Positions 1 to 10,308 of a DNA stretch of 64,000 nucleotides are shown one piece after another (the stretch's first letter is position 1; every line of letters begins with the position of its first letter). The notes beneath the pieces are model-generated. The model did no database searches. It was given only the letters and a program-made list of their open reading frames with translations, and was not told the origin of the DNA. The position numbers and the translations under genes were made by a program. Source of the DNA: Clytia hemisphaerica (Eukaryota > Cnidaria > Hydrozoa > Leptothecata > Clytiidae); NCBI GenBank assembly GCA_902728285.1, contig CACVBU010000397.1:675223-739222 (forward strand). The letters are read 5' to 3'.

Positions 1-206
1 GGAGCGGCGTGAAGGTCCAGCTGACGTGGCAATAACTGAATGTCGTTCGTACTGGGTTCCTTAAGTGACGCAAAAAAATTTCCTTCCCATCCTCCACTCT
101 GAGCATCTATTCTTTGACACTTTCTTTGTATTGCTAAGTTTTGAAAGTTTTTGATGCACTGATGCATTTCCCGAAATTTTGAAACTTCTGCCGCTAATGG
201 GATTCG
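1..206. other. Unassigned flank of the minisatellite, with a 25-bp dispersed-repeat fragment
   Basis: The first 25 bases are the exact reverse complement of 39186-39210, after which the two loci diverge, so this is the edge of a dispersed repeat cut by the window. The rest, up to the minisatellite, contains no ORF or motif that I recognise. Confidence 0.5.
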
Positions 207-1592
207 ACGCGATTCGACGCGACGCGGAACAGTGAACAAACGAGTCTTGGGTGCGACGCGGAACAGTGAAAAAGTTGGTCTTGGGTGCGACGCGGAACAG
301 TGAAAAAATCAGTCTTGGGTGCGACGCGGAACAATGAAAAAATCAGTCTTGGGTGCGACGCGGAACAGTGAAAAAATCGGTCTTGGGTGCGACGCGGAAC
401 AGTGAAAAAATCAGTCTTGGGTGCGACGCGGAACAGTGAACAAACGAGTCTTGGGTGCGACTCGGAACAGTGAAAAAATCAGTCTTGGGTGCGACGCGGA
501 ACAGTGAAAAAATCGGTCTTGGGTGCGACGCGGAATAGTGAAAAAATCGGTCTTGGGTGCGACGCGGAACAGTGAAAAAATCAGTCTTGGGTGCGACGCG
601 GAACAGTGAAAAATCGATCTTGGGTGCGACGCGGAACAGTGAAAAAATCAGTCTTGGGTGCGACGCGGAACAGTGAAAAAATCGGTCTTGGGTGCGACGC
701 GGAACAGTGAAAAAATCGGTCTTGGGTGCGACGCGGAACAGTGAAAAAATCGGTCTTGGGTGCGACGCGGAACAGTGATAAAATCAGTCTTGGGTGCGAC
801 GCGGAACAGTGAAAAATCGGTCTTGGGTGCGACGCGGAACAGTGAAAAAATCGGTCTTGGGTGCGACGCGTAACAGTGAAAAAATCGGTCTTGGGTGCGA
901 CGCGGAACAGTGAAAAAATCAGTCTTGGGTGCGACGCGGAACACTGAACAAACGAGTCTTGGGTGCGACGCGGAACAGTGAACAAACGAGTCTTGGGTGC
1001 GACGCGGAACAGTGAACAAACGAGTCTTGGGTACGACGCGGAACAGTGAAAAAATTGGTCTCGGGTGCGACGCGGAACAGTGAAAAATCAGTCTTGGGTG
1101 CGACGCGGAACAGTGAAAAATCGATCTTGGGTGCGACGCGGAACAGTGAAAAAATCAGTCTTGGGTGTGACGCGGAACAGTGAAAAATCGGTCTTGGGTG
1201 CGACGCGGAACAGTGAACAAACGAGTCTTGGGTGCGACGCGGAACAGTGAAAAAATCGGTCTTGGGTGCGACGCGGAACAGTGAAAAAATCGGTCTTGGG
1301 TGCGACGCGGAACAGTGAAAAAATCGGTCTTGGGTGCGACGCGGAACAGTGATAAAATCAGTCTTGGGTGCGACGCGGAACAGTGAAAAATCGGTCTTGG
1401 GTGCGACGCGGAACAGTGAAAAAATCGGTCTTGGGTGCGACGCGTAACAGTGAAAAAATCGGTCTTGGGTGCGACGCGGAACAGTGAACAAACGAGTCTT
1501 GGGTGCGACGCGGAACAGTGAACAAACGAGTCTTGGGTGCGACGCGGAACAGTGAAAAAACGAGTTTTGGGTACGAAGCGGAACAGTGAAAG
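207..1592. repeat. 34-bp minisatellite array, about 40 units
   Basis: Tandem units of 33-34 bp run almost without interruption. The conserved core is GCGACGCGGAACAGTGA, followed by an A-run variant (AAAAATCGG, AAAAATCAG or ACAAACGAG) and TCTTGGGT. Units differ by few substitutions. Two rare variants recur at a fixed spacing of 574 bp: GTGATAAAA at 775 and 1349, and GCGTAACAG near 869 and 1443. A block of about 17 units has therefore been duplicated as a higher-order repeat. Minus-strand reading frames stay open through the array because the unit has no stop in any frame; this is not evidence for a protein. Confidence 0.95.
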
Positions 1593-1633
1593 TAGGCGGG
1601 GAGCTCTGGTCAGTAAAATTTACTTTGGGTGTC

Positions 1634-1664
1634 AAGCGGAACAGTCGCTCTCACTGTTCCGCTT
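1634..1664. repeat. Perfect 12-bp palindrome made of the minisatellite core
   Basis: AAGCGGAACAGT (1634-1645) is followed by a 7-base loop and its exact reverse complement ACTGTTCCGCTT (1653-1664). GCGGAACAGT is the core of the adjacent minisatellite, so the array ends in an inverted copy of its own core. Confidence 0.85.
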
Positions 1665-1723
1665 GGTGCCCATGGGCCCTGTAAAGCTTACCTGATCCCA
1701 TTTTCTTATTTCCTTCAGTACAA

Positions 1724-2385
1724 TTAAAACCAAGATGCTTTAGTTCTGAGACCAACAAAACCTCTGACACCGACTTCAACGGGTAGACAAGTGGCAGTCC
1801 AACCGTGATCCTTGCAATCGTTCACCAAATGATCGTAGCGATCCTCTTTTCGTATCCTTGCAGCTTCCCAGGTCTCGACTGGGAGATTGTACTCTTCGCC
1901 TGCAAGATCAGCCACTATTGTCCATAACCCAACCAAATCAGGATCGTTGATTGTCTTTTCTCGAGACGCTTTGAATGGTTTTCCTTCCCTATGGAAAGGT
2001 ATAGGTAAACGTACATCTCTCACCTTTGGTTTCTTGCCATCTTGTTTATCTCCCTAATCTTCACTCTGACAACATCAGCAATAACTTCCCAAGACGTGCA
2101 TTGACCTTGCTGCGAGCACTGAACTAGCTGGTGATGCCTCTTTCTTTCTACATCCTTCTTTCCAATTCCGACAATCTCTTTCCTTCTTTCCTTCCGGCTC
2201 ATGCATGAGAAAGGTTTAAAGGTTGCATTTCCGAGTCCCTGTCGAGAGGTTTGCACCGAAGCAACAAATTTTTTCAAGGTCAAATCCTTTTTCAGCCAGA
2301 CTATATCTTTCACCCCCATTTTCAAATTTATCCGGAAAGAGCCCAATGCTGAAAAAGGATTTTCTTTTCTTCCTTTTTTTCGCAC
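1724..2385 (-). pseudogene. Decayed retroelement polyprotein fragment (region downstream of reverse transcriptase)
   Basis: Two overlapping minus-strand ORFs (2020-2385, then 1724-2023) read as successive pieces of one former ORF. The upstream piece holds QCSQQGQCTSWEVI. The downstream piece holds ARIRKEDRYDHLV, then DHGWTATCLPVEVGVRGFVG. From memory, the order QQGxWTxWE, then ERKxxKYxxL, then GWxxxxxPVEVGxRGF is typical of the region C-terminal to reverse transcriptase in retroelement ORFs found in cnidarian and other invertebrate genomes. The frame changes at about 2020 and no catalytic YxDD motif lies in the window, so this is a truncated, frameshifted relic. The exact clade is not determined. 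Confidence 0.6.
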
Positions 2386-2504
2386 GGTTGAGACGATAAT
2401 TTCAGGAAAAATATACCATAGATTTTTGAGTGACTAAAAGTTAAAAATTAGAAGTTAGAAATTTTTAAAAGTAATTCTTAACAGGAGGCCCTTTTAGATT
2501 TGCC

Positions 2505-2650
2505 TCATTCGCGAAAGTTAATTCTCGCGAAATATGTATGGTCAAATTTGTTGCTCACGAAAGTTATTTCTCGCGAAGTATAGTTGAATGGACCATTCGC
2601 GAAAGTACATTGCCAAAATTTCGCAATTTTTTCGACTTGCGAAAGTTTCT
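2505..2650. repeat. Cluster of TCGCGAAAGT-type motifs
   Basis: Variants of TTCGCGAAAGT and CTCGCGAAGTAT occur about six times in 145 bp. The same motif dominates the elements at 5230-5609 and 5750-5951 and recurs near 44690-44730, so this is probably an eroded member of the same family. Confidence 0.5.
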
Positions 2651-2859
2651 TCCCTAGTATCCTTATCCCTAGGTCAAATATTTTGGGGTTGCGGGATGAG
2701 TTTTGCGCTATAACGATGCTATCGCAACAATTAGGCCTTCGAATAGTTGGGAAAATATCTTTTCCTAGCAATCCTACGGAAACTTGGCCACACAGAATAT
2801 TTCCCTCCGTCAATTTTGACCAACGAGATCATCTTAAGTTAACATAACTTATACAATAC

Positions 2860-3230
2860 AATATTTTTTAATTTGCTGTTGATATCAAATTTCGTATCCC
2901 AGAGCTACTTCGCACCACTATTTGAAACGGGACTTAGGCGAGCCAAAAGAGTCCCTTTTTTACACCCTTGAAAGTCTCTCACAGGGGTACAGAAACCATA
3001 AATTATCAATCGAGTCTCTGAAAAGGTCCCAAAATCACGAAATATCAACTCCCTCACGGGTTATATGTCCCCGTAATTTGAATTAAGGTTTGAAAACTTT
3101 CAATTTTCGATTTTGAATCAACTCTTTAGTAGAACGTCGAATAAGAGAGCGTCAACTGTATATATTATTCGCTAATCCGATGATTGAAAGTTGAACACAC
3201 ACAGGAATGAATTTTCGCGATTTTTGCATT
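2860..3230. other. Intergenic, nothing recognised
   Basis: AT-rich sequence without a supported ORF, RNA gene or clear inverted repeat. Confidence 0.4.
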
Positions 3231-3232
3231 CT

Positions 3233-3760
3233 GCAAAAAGTATTGTCTAAATGTCACAGGAAAAAAGTACTCCCCAGTACTTATTTCCCGGAAATAAGTA
3301 CTCCCAGTACTTTTTTTCTAAAGGTACTCCCGGGAGTACATTTTTCCTAGGAAAATGTCACCCCCTCCAGGAAAAAAGTACTCCCCATAGATACTATGCT
3401 GGGAAGTCAATGTTCCATCATAAAAGTTAGTATTTTGAACTATCAACCAGTTTAAGGCTGTATTCGGCCCATTAACTTTGAATTTGAGCGAAAGTTTCAG
3501 AACTATGGTCGAGAAAAAAATGAATACATACAAAAGTTTTCTGAGAAATTTGATCCGATAGTATGCTAGTTATACCTTTAAGTATCTTAATTCATGATAT
3601 TCATAGGGAAAAAGTAACGGGGATTATTTATATCCTGGGAAATAAGTACTCCGGGAGTACTTTTTTCCGGGGAGTATTTATATCCTGGCAGGGTTTGATC
3701 CTGGGAAATAAGTGCTCCGGGAGTACTTTTTTCCGGGGAGTATTTTCTGTTACACCGGGA
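3233..3760. mobile_element. Inverted-repeat element built from AAGTACTCC palindromes
   Basis: Both ends (about 3255-3395 and 3625-3750) consist of near-palindromic blocks such as AGTACTCCGGGAGTACTTT and their reverse complements around GGAAAAAAGTACTCCCC. The right end has a tandem pair of GGGAAATAAG(T/G)(A/G)CTCCGGGAG blocks. The arms are inverted relative to each other around a ~200-bp middle. No transposase ORF is present. This fits a non-autonomous foldback or MITE element; superfamily and target duplication are not identified. Confidence 0.55.
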
Positions 3761-4225
3761 TGAATCATACCAACGACCTAATAAAATAGATAGACCAGTA
3801 TCCTATTGAAATGATCCGCGTAAGAATGATGAAAAATTTAATGATTTTTTGCATTATTAAAATGTCATTCCGCGTTTTTTAAGATTAGCTATTGGTTGAT
3901 ATTGATCACATGACCTATTTGTGAATATGTTCTTAATTTCAAGTCAAACTTTTAGGCTTAAAAATTAGTAAACATTGTTAAAATTATAACATTTGTATTT
4001 GGATAGTGTTTGTGTTTTCTATCTTAAGAACGCACCATGAACGCACGTTTATTTTCTTAGTTAGAGTCTTTCAAAAATGTTTATGTTCTTAAAGAAAATG
4101 CGCTGAAAAGCAGTGTTGTCGAAAAATATTGAAAAATATCTTGTGAGAAAGATGATTAAAAATGCGATCTGACGTAAGCAAAAAAAATCGAAAATTATGT
4201 TTATGGTCAGTAGAAATTCGATATA

Positions 4226-4430
4226 ATAGGCCTTTTCATAAATTACGTCACGAACATCACTTGCCTCGTATTCAAACAATTACCATGGTGATTATGTCCC
4301 TTGAGACACTGAATGATTTTTTTATAAATAAAAAGTGGTTTTAATCAAATCTGCTGGGAGTTAATCACTATGGAAATAATTTCAAAACGAGGCAAGTGAT
4401 GTTCGTGACGTAATTTATGAAAAGGTCTAT
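4226..4430. mobile_element. MITE with ~40-bp terminal inverted repeats (ATAGRCC-ended family)
   Basis: The left terminus ATAGGCCTTTTCATAAATTA and the right terminus TAATTTATGAAAAGGTCTAT are inverted copies, and the match continues inward through ACGTCACGAACATCACTTGC for about 40 bp. The element is ~205 bp with no coding capacity. Its outer bases ATAGRCCTTTT are shared with the elements at 19452-20371 and 19847-20031. Confidence 0.85.
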
Positions 4431-4847
4431 TGATTTTACACCATTTAGAGATGCTTGTAAAAAGTTAGACGATGTTATCGTCCGTTACAGTGATAGTAAA
4501 GGCGGGAAAATTGGCGGTATGGCGGTATACGGGAAAAAATCGGCGGGAGAGTTTCGAAGACTGGCAACTCTACCGACTGTAAACTCTTTTCGGCAAAAAA
4601 ACCCGTTTGCGAATTTTCTTCGGCTTTGGGCGCTTTTTTCTTTGATAGTGATTCGTCTTAGACTATAACATAGTCTAGTAAAAAGTCTAATTTCTTTGTA
4701 ATATGACTTACGCGGACGGCGGAAAGACGGCAAGATGAAAGAATACAAAATGAATAGAAAACAAAAGATTTCTAAGAGCCATTGTATGAAGTTCTTTGGT
4801 CCATCTATTTTATTAAGTCGTTGATCATACCGGGTGTGCTAGAAATA

Positions 4848-5098
4848 CAGGGTGTCCCTAACTAAAGTATGGAGTCGAAACACAACTATGAGTAGAAAGT
4901 TTTATGTGCGTGTTCACAAAATTGTATTTTAAGCTCTCCCTCTTTTTTCTTTGTCATTACAATTAATTTATACATTGTAACTACCTTTCGTAATAAGCCT
5001 GTGTGATGGAGAACGTTCTTATATTTTAGCGATAACACACACAAACTTTTCTACTCAATCGCATGTTCAAACTCGATACTTTAATTAGAGACACCCTG
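4848..5098. mobile_element. Tc1/mariner-like MITE, TA target site
   Basis: The element opens CAGGGTGTCCCTAACTAAAG and closes with the inverted equivalent TTTAATTAGAGACACCCTG. TIRs extend about 55 bp with several mismatches, and TA dinucleotides flank both ends (4846-4847 and 5099-5100). CAGGGTGTCCC ends with TA target duplications are typical of non-autonomous mariner-related elements. Confidence 0.85.
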
Positions 5099-5229
5099 TA
5101 GTTACTCTCTTGAAATGATTTTTTAACATTTTGAATAAAGTTTTCTTTCTCAGCTTAAAATTCTTTATTGAATGAAGTTTTAGCACGCTAACCTATTGAT
5201 GTTATTGTGCAATCATGAAACTAGCCACT

Positions 5230-5609
5230 ACTTTTTGTGTACAAACTTTTGCGAGAAGAAACCCTCGCGAAGTCGAAAAATCGCGAAATATACGACGTTT
5301 ACCGTCACGAAATTGACGAACATAAACTTTCGCGAATCAAGATAAAAATGAAAATTTTCACATGAAAAAAATGGCTGAGAGGGACAATAAATACTTCTTG
5401 AATTATTAAATTGACTTTAACAGGCTAAAAAGTGCCATAAGTTTTACATTGTATTTTAAGTTAAAAGTCTTACAGATTTTCTATTCTGTGAAGAGTTTTT
5501 CGCAAGCATAAACTCTCGTGAATGGCCTTTTCAAGCGTTTTGTAAGTCATTTACATTCGTGAAAAAGGGTAAAATTCGCAAAGACAGCGAAAGTTTGTAC
5601 GCCTAAAGT
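5230..5609. mobile_element. CGCGAAAG-rich inverted-repeat element, copy A
   Basis: It starts ACTTTTTGTGTACAAACTTT and ends with the inverted AAAGTTTGTACGCCTAAAGT. TCGCGAA-type motifs are spaced through both arms. It is homologous to copy B (5750-5951) but carries about 180 bp of extra AT-rich sequence in the middle. No ORF. Confidence 0.75.
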
Positions 5610-5749
5610 ATGAAAATTTATAATAGGTTATAATTTTTGAAGTTTTGGAACAGTCTCGGAAAATGCATAGCTTTTGATCTAGTGGACAAAATTTGAACAA
5701 TGCGCAAGCAAAGTTTATCTTTTCTTTTTCCAATAGGATAAGTTTGATT

Positions 5750-5951
5750 ACTTTAGGCGTACAAACTTTCGCGAGCAGAAACTTTCTCGAGGTCGAAAAA
5801 TCGCGAAATTTGCGACACTTACTTTCGCGAATTTGAGGAAAAAATGTTTTTCGCGAGTATAAACTTTTGCGAATTGCCCTGTTAGGAATTTTCAAAGACA
5901 TTTACATTCGCGAAAAAAGCCACAATTCGCGAAAGTTTGTACGGCTTAAGT
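5750..5951. mobile_element. CGCGAAAG-rich inverted-repeat element, copy B
   Basis: About 202 bp with ends ACTTTAGGCGTACAAACTTT and AAAGTTTGTACGGCTTAAGT, which are inverted repeats. The interior holds repeated TTCGCGAA and ACTTTCGCGA motifs at 15-25 bp spacing in both orientations. Compact version of copy A. Confidence 0.8.
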
Positions 5952-6752
5952 ATTTTAGAATCTGTGGAGCTCAGGAAATTTCACTTTAAAGAGGGTAACT
6001 ATATTACCAGAAAGGTGGAAAAAATCAATAAATTCCCAATTTAACACGGACGTTGGACTGTTAGAAAAAGAGCGAACGTTCTTACAACATGGGATGGAGG
6101 TCATAGCTTGCCAGGGAAGGAGCAAAAAATCTTTAAAATTCTAACTGTTTTTGGTTAACTTGCGCTTTCCGGGTTGGGGAGTTTGGACCTCTACTAAATA
6201 AAGGGTAAAACTCAAGGTTAAAAATCGTAATATTCGAGGTCATTCTGATTTAATAAGAACCCTAATAAAGCGGACTCGTCAAGTATTGGAGCTACTGTTA
6301 AGATTTTTTTCTTCAAAAATCTAAAACTTTCGTATTGAGTGGGTTATAAAGTACTTCTTATATAAAAATACTCGATAAAAGTCGTAAAATAAAAAACTAC
6401 TGGCATATAAACTATTTTCGTCCGCACTAATTTGATCAATTTTTGGTTTTTGAAAATAGACTACAGATTCACTTTTAGCAAACGATCATTGACACTTCCA
6501 GAGGAGTCCTGGAGAATATCAATACCGTTACAGCTGCAGTATAGATTAACATCCATCAGGGTTTTTTTTGCTCTAATCTCTTAATGGAAATAATCCACTG
6601 CTTGACCACAAAAGAAGTCAATGAAATATACTAGAAGTAAACGATTTGAAAAAAAAGTCAAGTCATATAAAATCATATCCCAAAAGTCAGGAAGATCACA
6701 CTTTCACCTATACCCCATCGAGCGATAATATTATTCATTAATCACGAAAGTT
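5952..6752. other. Intergenic 3' flank of LTV1, nothing recognised
   Basis: No supported ORF or repeat structure. It contains whatever 3' UTR and polyadenylation signal the minus-strand LTV1 gene uses. Confidence 0.4.
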
Positions 6753-8174
6753 TCAAAGCTTAAAATTACCACGTTGAGCGATAGTGTTGGAAACAATTTT
6801 CTCTTGTTTCTTTTGTTCACTTTTAAAAGCGATTTTATTCGATTTCTTTTCAATGCGTCGATTCTTCCTCTGTTCCTTAACATCCTTTTTTCGTTGTTTT
6901 CGTTGCTCCGGTGTTTCATCTTTATTTCGAACGTTATTCAGTTCAACAGTTTCCATCATTTCAGTATCAACATCCTCCTCATCTACATCATCGTCCTCAA
7001 CTTTTTTTGCTGACTCAGCAAAAACACCAATAGGAATGCCAGTCCGTTTATGGAGTTGATATTTCTTTGTCGATTCCTCGGCAATCAATTTAGGATGATT
7101 GTAAATATTGGAATAAGTGCTGATGATAGATTCACAGTCCCATTTCTCTTTAGGTTTGGTCATAAATTGCTCAAAGATTTTCTGCTCGTCTTCTTCCTCA
7201 GATTCAGCATCATTCTCCTCGATTAGGTTCTCGTCGTCACCATCTTTAGTTTTGGACAAATCGTGTTTCTTGTTACTCTCATAAAAATCTTCAATGACGT
7301 TATTGACCAGATCATTATTGACATTGAAGACACCTTGAACTTCCTCTTGATCGACACATCCAATCGCTTCCTCATCATATTCCTCCATAATCCTCTCGAA
7401 ACGATCATCCAAAACTTTCAAACCTTCGGTACGTCGAATAACAGACGAAGTCATGGAATAATTAGTGAATCGAGATTTGGTTTCCTCATTTGCAAAAGGG
7501 TCTTCATCGTCTGACATTAAATTGTCAGAGGAGAAATAACTTTCGTTTTCACTGTCTGTTTCATCATCTTCGTTACCAGTCTCCTGGTACCCTGCTCTTC
7601 TCTCTGAGAAGAGTCCTTCTGATAAATCACAACCATCTTTAATTAATCCACCATCAGCATTTGCTTTCATAATGAAATCATCGTCAAGAAAATTATCAGG
7701 GTCATCGAAATCGACATCCTCATCAAGCGCTTGAACAATATCAGGGTCCCAATCAGGTTGCGGGCCTCTCGGTAAAACACCTTTATTCAACATTCCAATA
7801 TCCTCCTCCTGAGCAGAGGCGAACGCATCTGATGGTAATTTCAGATTTCCAAACGAGACATCCTCACGATCCTCCTCATCTTTGACAATAATTTCTGACG
7901 GTTTGGATGGGGTATCAGCTAGAATAAGCATTCCTTCACCTCTAGGACGTAAATGCTGCATGTAGTCATAATCGTCATCATATGTGATACCATATTTAAC
8001 ATTTTCTTCGTTCTGATTCTTCTCACCTGAATCATTTGTTTGGTCAACTGGTAAGAGAACATGTTCACCTACTTCATCATCTGCTTGGAGAGGATCACGC
8101 TGGCTACGATGCACAAGTGTAAACTTGTGTGCAGATTTCTTGTCAATAAATTGCTTCTTCTTTTTCCTACCCAT
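6753..8174 (-). CDS. LTV1: LTV1 ribosome biogenesis factor (40S assembly and export)
   Basis: Single-exon ORF of 473 residues. LTV1 is a conserved eukaryotic non-ribosomal factor that binds pre-40S particles and helps late assembly and nuclear export of the small subunit. The family pattern is clear: N-terminus MGRKKKKQFIDKKSAHKF, then FTLVHRSQRDPL, the block GPQPDWDPDIVQALDE, a long acidic middle, the conserved CESIISTYSNIYNHPKLI near residue 370, and a Lys/Arg-rich C-terminus (EQRKQRKKDVKEQRKNRR). I chose the ATG at 8174 because it starts the family N-terminus. The ORF stays open 20 codons upstream, but that stretch crosses a good splice acceptor (TTTCTCAG on the minus strand, about 11 bp before the ATG), which suggests an intron in the 5' UTR. 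Length is close to the usual 450-480 residues. No frameshift or missing block is apparent. Confidence 0.95.
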   Translation of the reverse strand: MGRKKKKQFIDKKSAHKFTLVHRSQRDPLQADDEVGEHVLLPVDQTNDSGEKNQNEENVKYGITYDDDYDYMQHLRPRGEGMLILADTPSKPSEIIVKDEEDREDVSFGNLKLPSDAFASAQEEDIGMLNKGVLPRGPQPDWDPDIVQALDEDVDFDDPDNFLDDDFIMKANADGGLIKDGCDLSEGLFSERRAGYQETGNEDDETDSENESYFSSDNLMSDDEDPFANEETKSRFTNYSMTSSVIRRTEGLKVLDDRFERIMEEYDEEAIGCVDQEEVQGVFNVNNDLVNNVIEDFYESNKKHDLSKTKDGDDENLIEENDAESEEEDEQKIFEQFMTKPKEKWDCESIISTYSNIYNHPKLIAEESTKKYQLHKRTGIPIGVFAESAKKVEDDDVDEEDVDTEMMETVELNNVRNKDETPEQRKQRKKDVKEQRKNRRIEKKSNKIAFKSEQKKQEKIVSNTIAQRGNFKL

Positions 8175-8550
8175 TTTTTCCTTTCCTGAGAAATACAAAA
8201 AAAGGTTCCAGAACGTGAATTTGAAAAGAAACATTTTGCAGAAGGTTTGAATTTAAAAAAAGCTATATTTCGTACTACACTAAGTACATCTTTCAGGCAT
8301 ATAACATTTTGTCTTTCTTTATGTATAAACAAGGATTCAAGATGTCTTTTTTCAGACTTGCTTTCGTCTCATTTTGCAGAAATTTTGAACATCACTTTCA
8401 AAATAAAATCTAAAGTGTGACTAAATTTCAGTCGAACGTGTGAAACACAGTGGGCTTAAAAAAATCAGTAGGTTCAAATTAATCATAGAGCCAATTGTAG
8501 CAAAAATAGTGTGGTCGTGTTACAAAAATACAGGCTGTTTGTAGGAAAAA
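8175..8550. other. 5' flank of LTV1
   Basis: Presumed 5' UTR intron and promoter side of the minus-strand LTV1 gene. No TATA-like or other element can be assigned with confidence. Confidence 0.35.
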
Positions 8551-9138
8551 AATAAGATCTAGCTGAAACTTTCTCCAGACCTTCTCTATAGGATGCTTAT
8601 ACCTCAGGAAAAATTCCCCTAAAATCCCACTGGTGGAACATCCCTTTTTTGGGACATTTCTATTTTCCCCAGGCAAAATGGGGTGAAATTTTTTGAAAAT
8701 TTCAAACTTATTTCCAGACAATATCATGTATACCATTCGAAAGCTCTCGAAAAACTATATAGAAGACTTTTAAACGGTTATAGCTGATTTCCTTACCTAA
8801 CTCGAGATATTTCATGCGCAAGTTCCACTTTTCGCCATACTTTGGTCCCATAAATAGCATCTTCTGCGTGAATTATCTTGAGTTAGGTAATGAAATCGGC
8901 TATACCCGCTTAAAAGTCTTCTATATAGTTTTTCGAGAGCTTTCGAATGGTATACTTGATAATGTCTGAAAATGAGTTTGAAATTTTCAAAAAATTTCGC
9001 CCTTAGGGTTTTGCCTAGGGGAAAAAAAGAAATGTCCCAAAAAAGGGATGTTCCACCAGTGGGATTTTAGGGGAATTTTTCCTGAGGCATAACCATCCTA
9101 TAGAGAAGGTCTGGAGAAAGTTTCAGCTAGATCTTATT
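8551..9138. mobile_element. Foldback element, ~590-bp hairpin
   Basis: The left arm begins AATAAGATCTAGCTGAAAC and the right arm ends GTTTCAGCTAGATCTTATT. Arms of about 260 bp match with scattered differences, including shared blocks such as TCCCACTGGTGGAACATCCC and GAAAGCTCTCGAAAAACTAT. They surround a ~70-bp loop near 8810-8880. No coding capacity. Confidence 0.88.
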
Positions 9139-9460
9139 GTTTTCCCGTAAATTATACTTAACGACCCTACTAAAAGACAAAGAAGGCCCCAAAAATCAAA
9201 ATTTTGCTTTGAAAAATTAAAGCGCTCCAAGATATTCCCTTAAGGAGTGTGTCAAATTTTGCTGCCCCAAAGTTTTAGCTGTTTTTGGCAAAAAACTTTG
9301 TCTTTTCAGCTGTTTTTCTCCAGGTGAACCCTGGAAATATTTTTTCGAACTTTTTTTCACTAAATTTGTTTTAATACTTCTTTTGTTTTTGAGTATATTT
9401 GCCAAGGTGCAAGTCTTGTTGGCTACTAGATCATGACATGAAAACGGTTTTTCAATAGTA

Positions 9461-9837
9461 CATGTTTTTTTTTTTATAAGCATAACGCTTATAAGCATAT
9501 GAAGGCTCAGATTTGCAGAATTCCTAAGCATAACATGAGCATATATTTCAGCCTAAAATATTTTTCAAGTGGTCATTTTTATCTGTTTAAAAAAGGTTTG
9601 GTAGAGGTCAAGTAAAAAATAAGACATTCCACGGCTAGCTACATTCCACTGCTCCCAAAATCTGAACAAATTTTTACAAAATTTCTGAAATTTCATTAAA
9701 AACTTGGCTCGGGGGTGAATCATTAGCATGATTCATAAGCATATAATAAGCATAAACTATGCCTGGATGCTTTGAGAACTTAAGCATACACGAGCCTGAC
9801 CAAGGGGCATACACTTGCTTATAAAAAAAAAAACATG
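9461..9837. mobile_element. MITE with T-rich TIRs, TA-flanked
   Basis: Ends CATGTTTTTTTTTTTATAAGC and GCTTATAAAAAAAAAAACATG are inverted, each flanked by TA (9459-9460 and 9838-9839). The interior repeats ATAAGCATA several times. The design (CAYGTTTTTTTATAAG ends, TA target) resembles the CACGTTTTTTTATAAG elements at 33943-34201 and 48020-48180. Confidence 0.7.
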
Positions 9838-10308
9838 TAATTTATTACTCAGGTTCTTCAGGCTCTTCAGGACCCCCTAATCCATACCCTCTTGAGCCCA
9901 AAAGCCCCCTCAAAACGCTATTAACTCATCATTCCATAAACTAGAGATGTTAAGGAGCACCAAAATTGTATATAATTACTACCCCTCTAGGTGGCGCTAC
10001 CCCACACTCAGGAGCTGGTCTATTTATTGAGCATCAACAGGCATCAAAAGAATTTGGAAAAATAGCATTTTTCGATTTTCCCATTCAAATATAGCCATGA
10101 TAACCCAAATTTGGACCCAAAAGAACACCCTTTGGCGTTCTTAGAAAATTCCTAAATGTTCAAGATGTTTGTGAATAAAAGGCTGTAAAAGCATAATTCC
10201 ATTTGGGGAGTCTTCAGAAATCCAACACTTTCTAGCTCAGCCGCTAAAAAGTCCGACAATGCAATCAAAGGTTGGGCCAGTTTTCCAAAATAGATTTTGT
10301 CCGACAAC
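9838..10308. other. Intergenic, nothing recognised
   Basis: No supported gene. The segment ends with the left target duplication of the adjacent hAT-like element. Confidence 0.4.

Noticed and set aside
207-1592. CRISPR-like array of ~34-bp repeats
   Set aside because: The units are contiguous with no unique spacers and the context is eukaryotic, so this is a minisatellite.
581-1635. Long minus-strand ORFs with repeated TVPRRTQDRFFHCSASHPRP-like peptides
   Set aside because: They are translations of the 34-bp minisatellite, which lacks stops in every frame. The repeat period, not coding selection, keeps them open.
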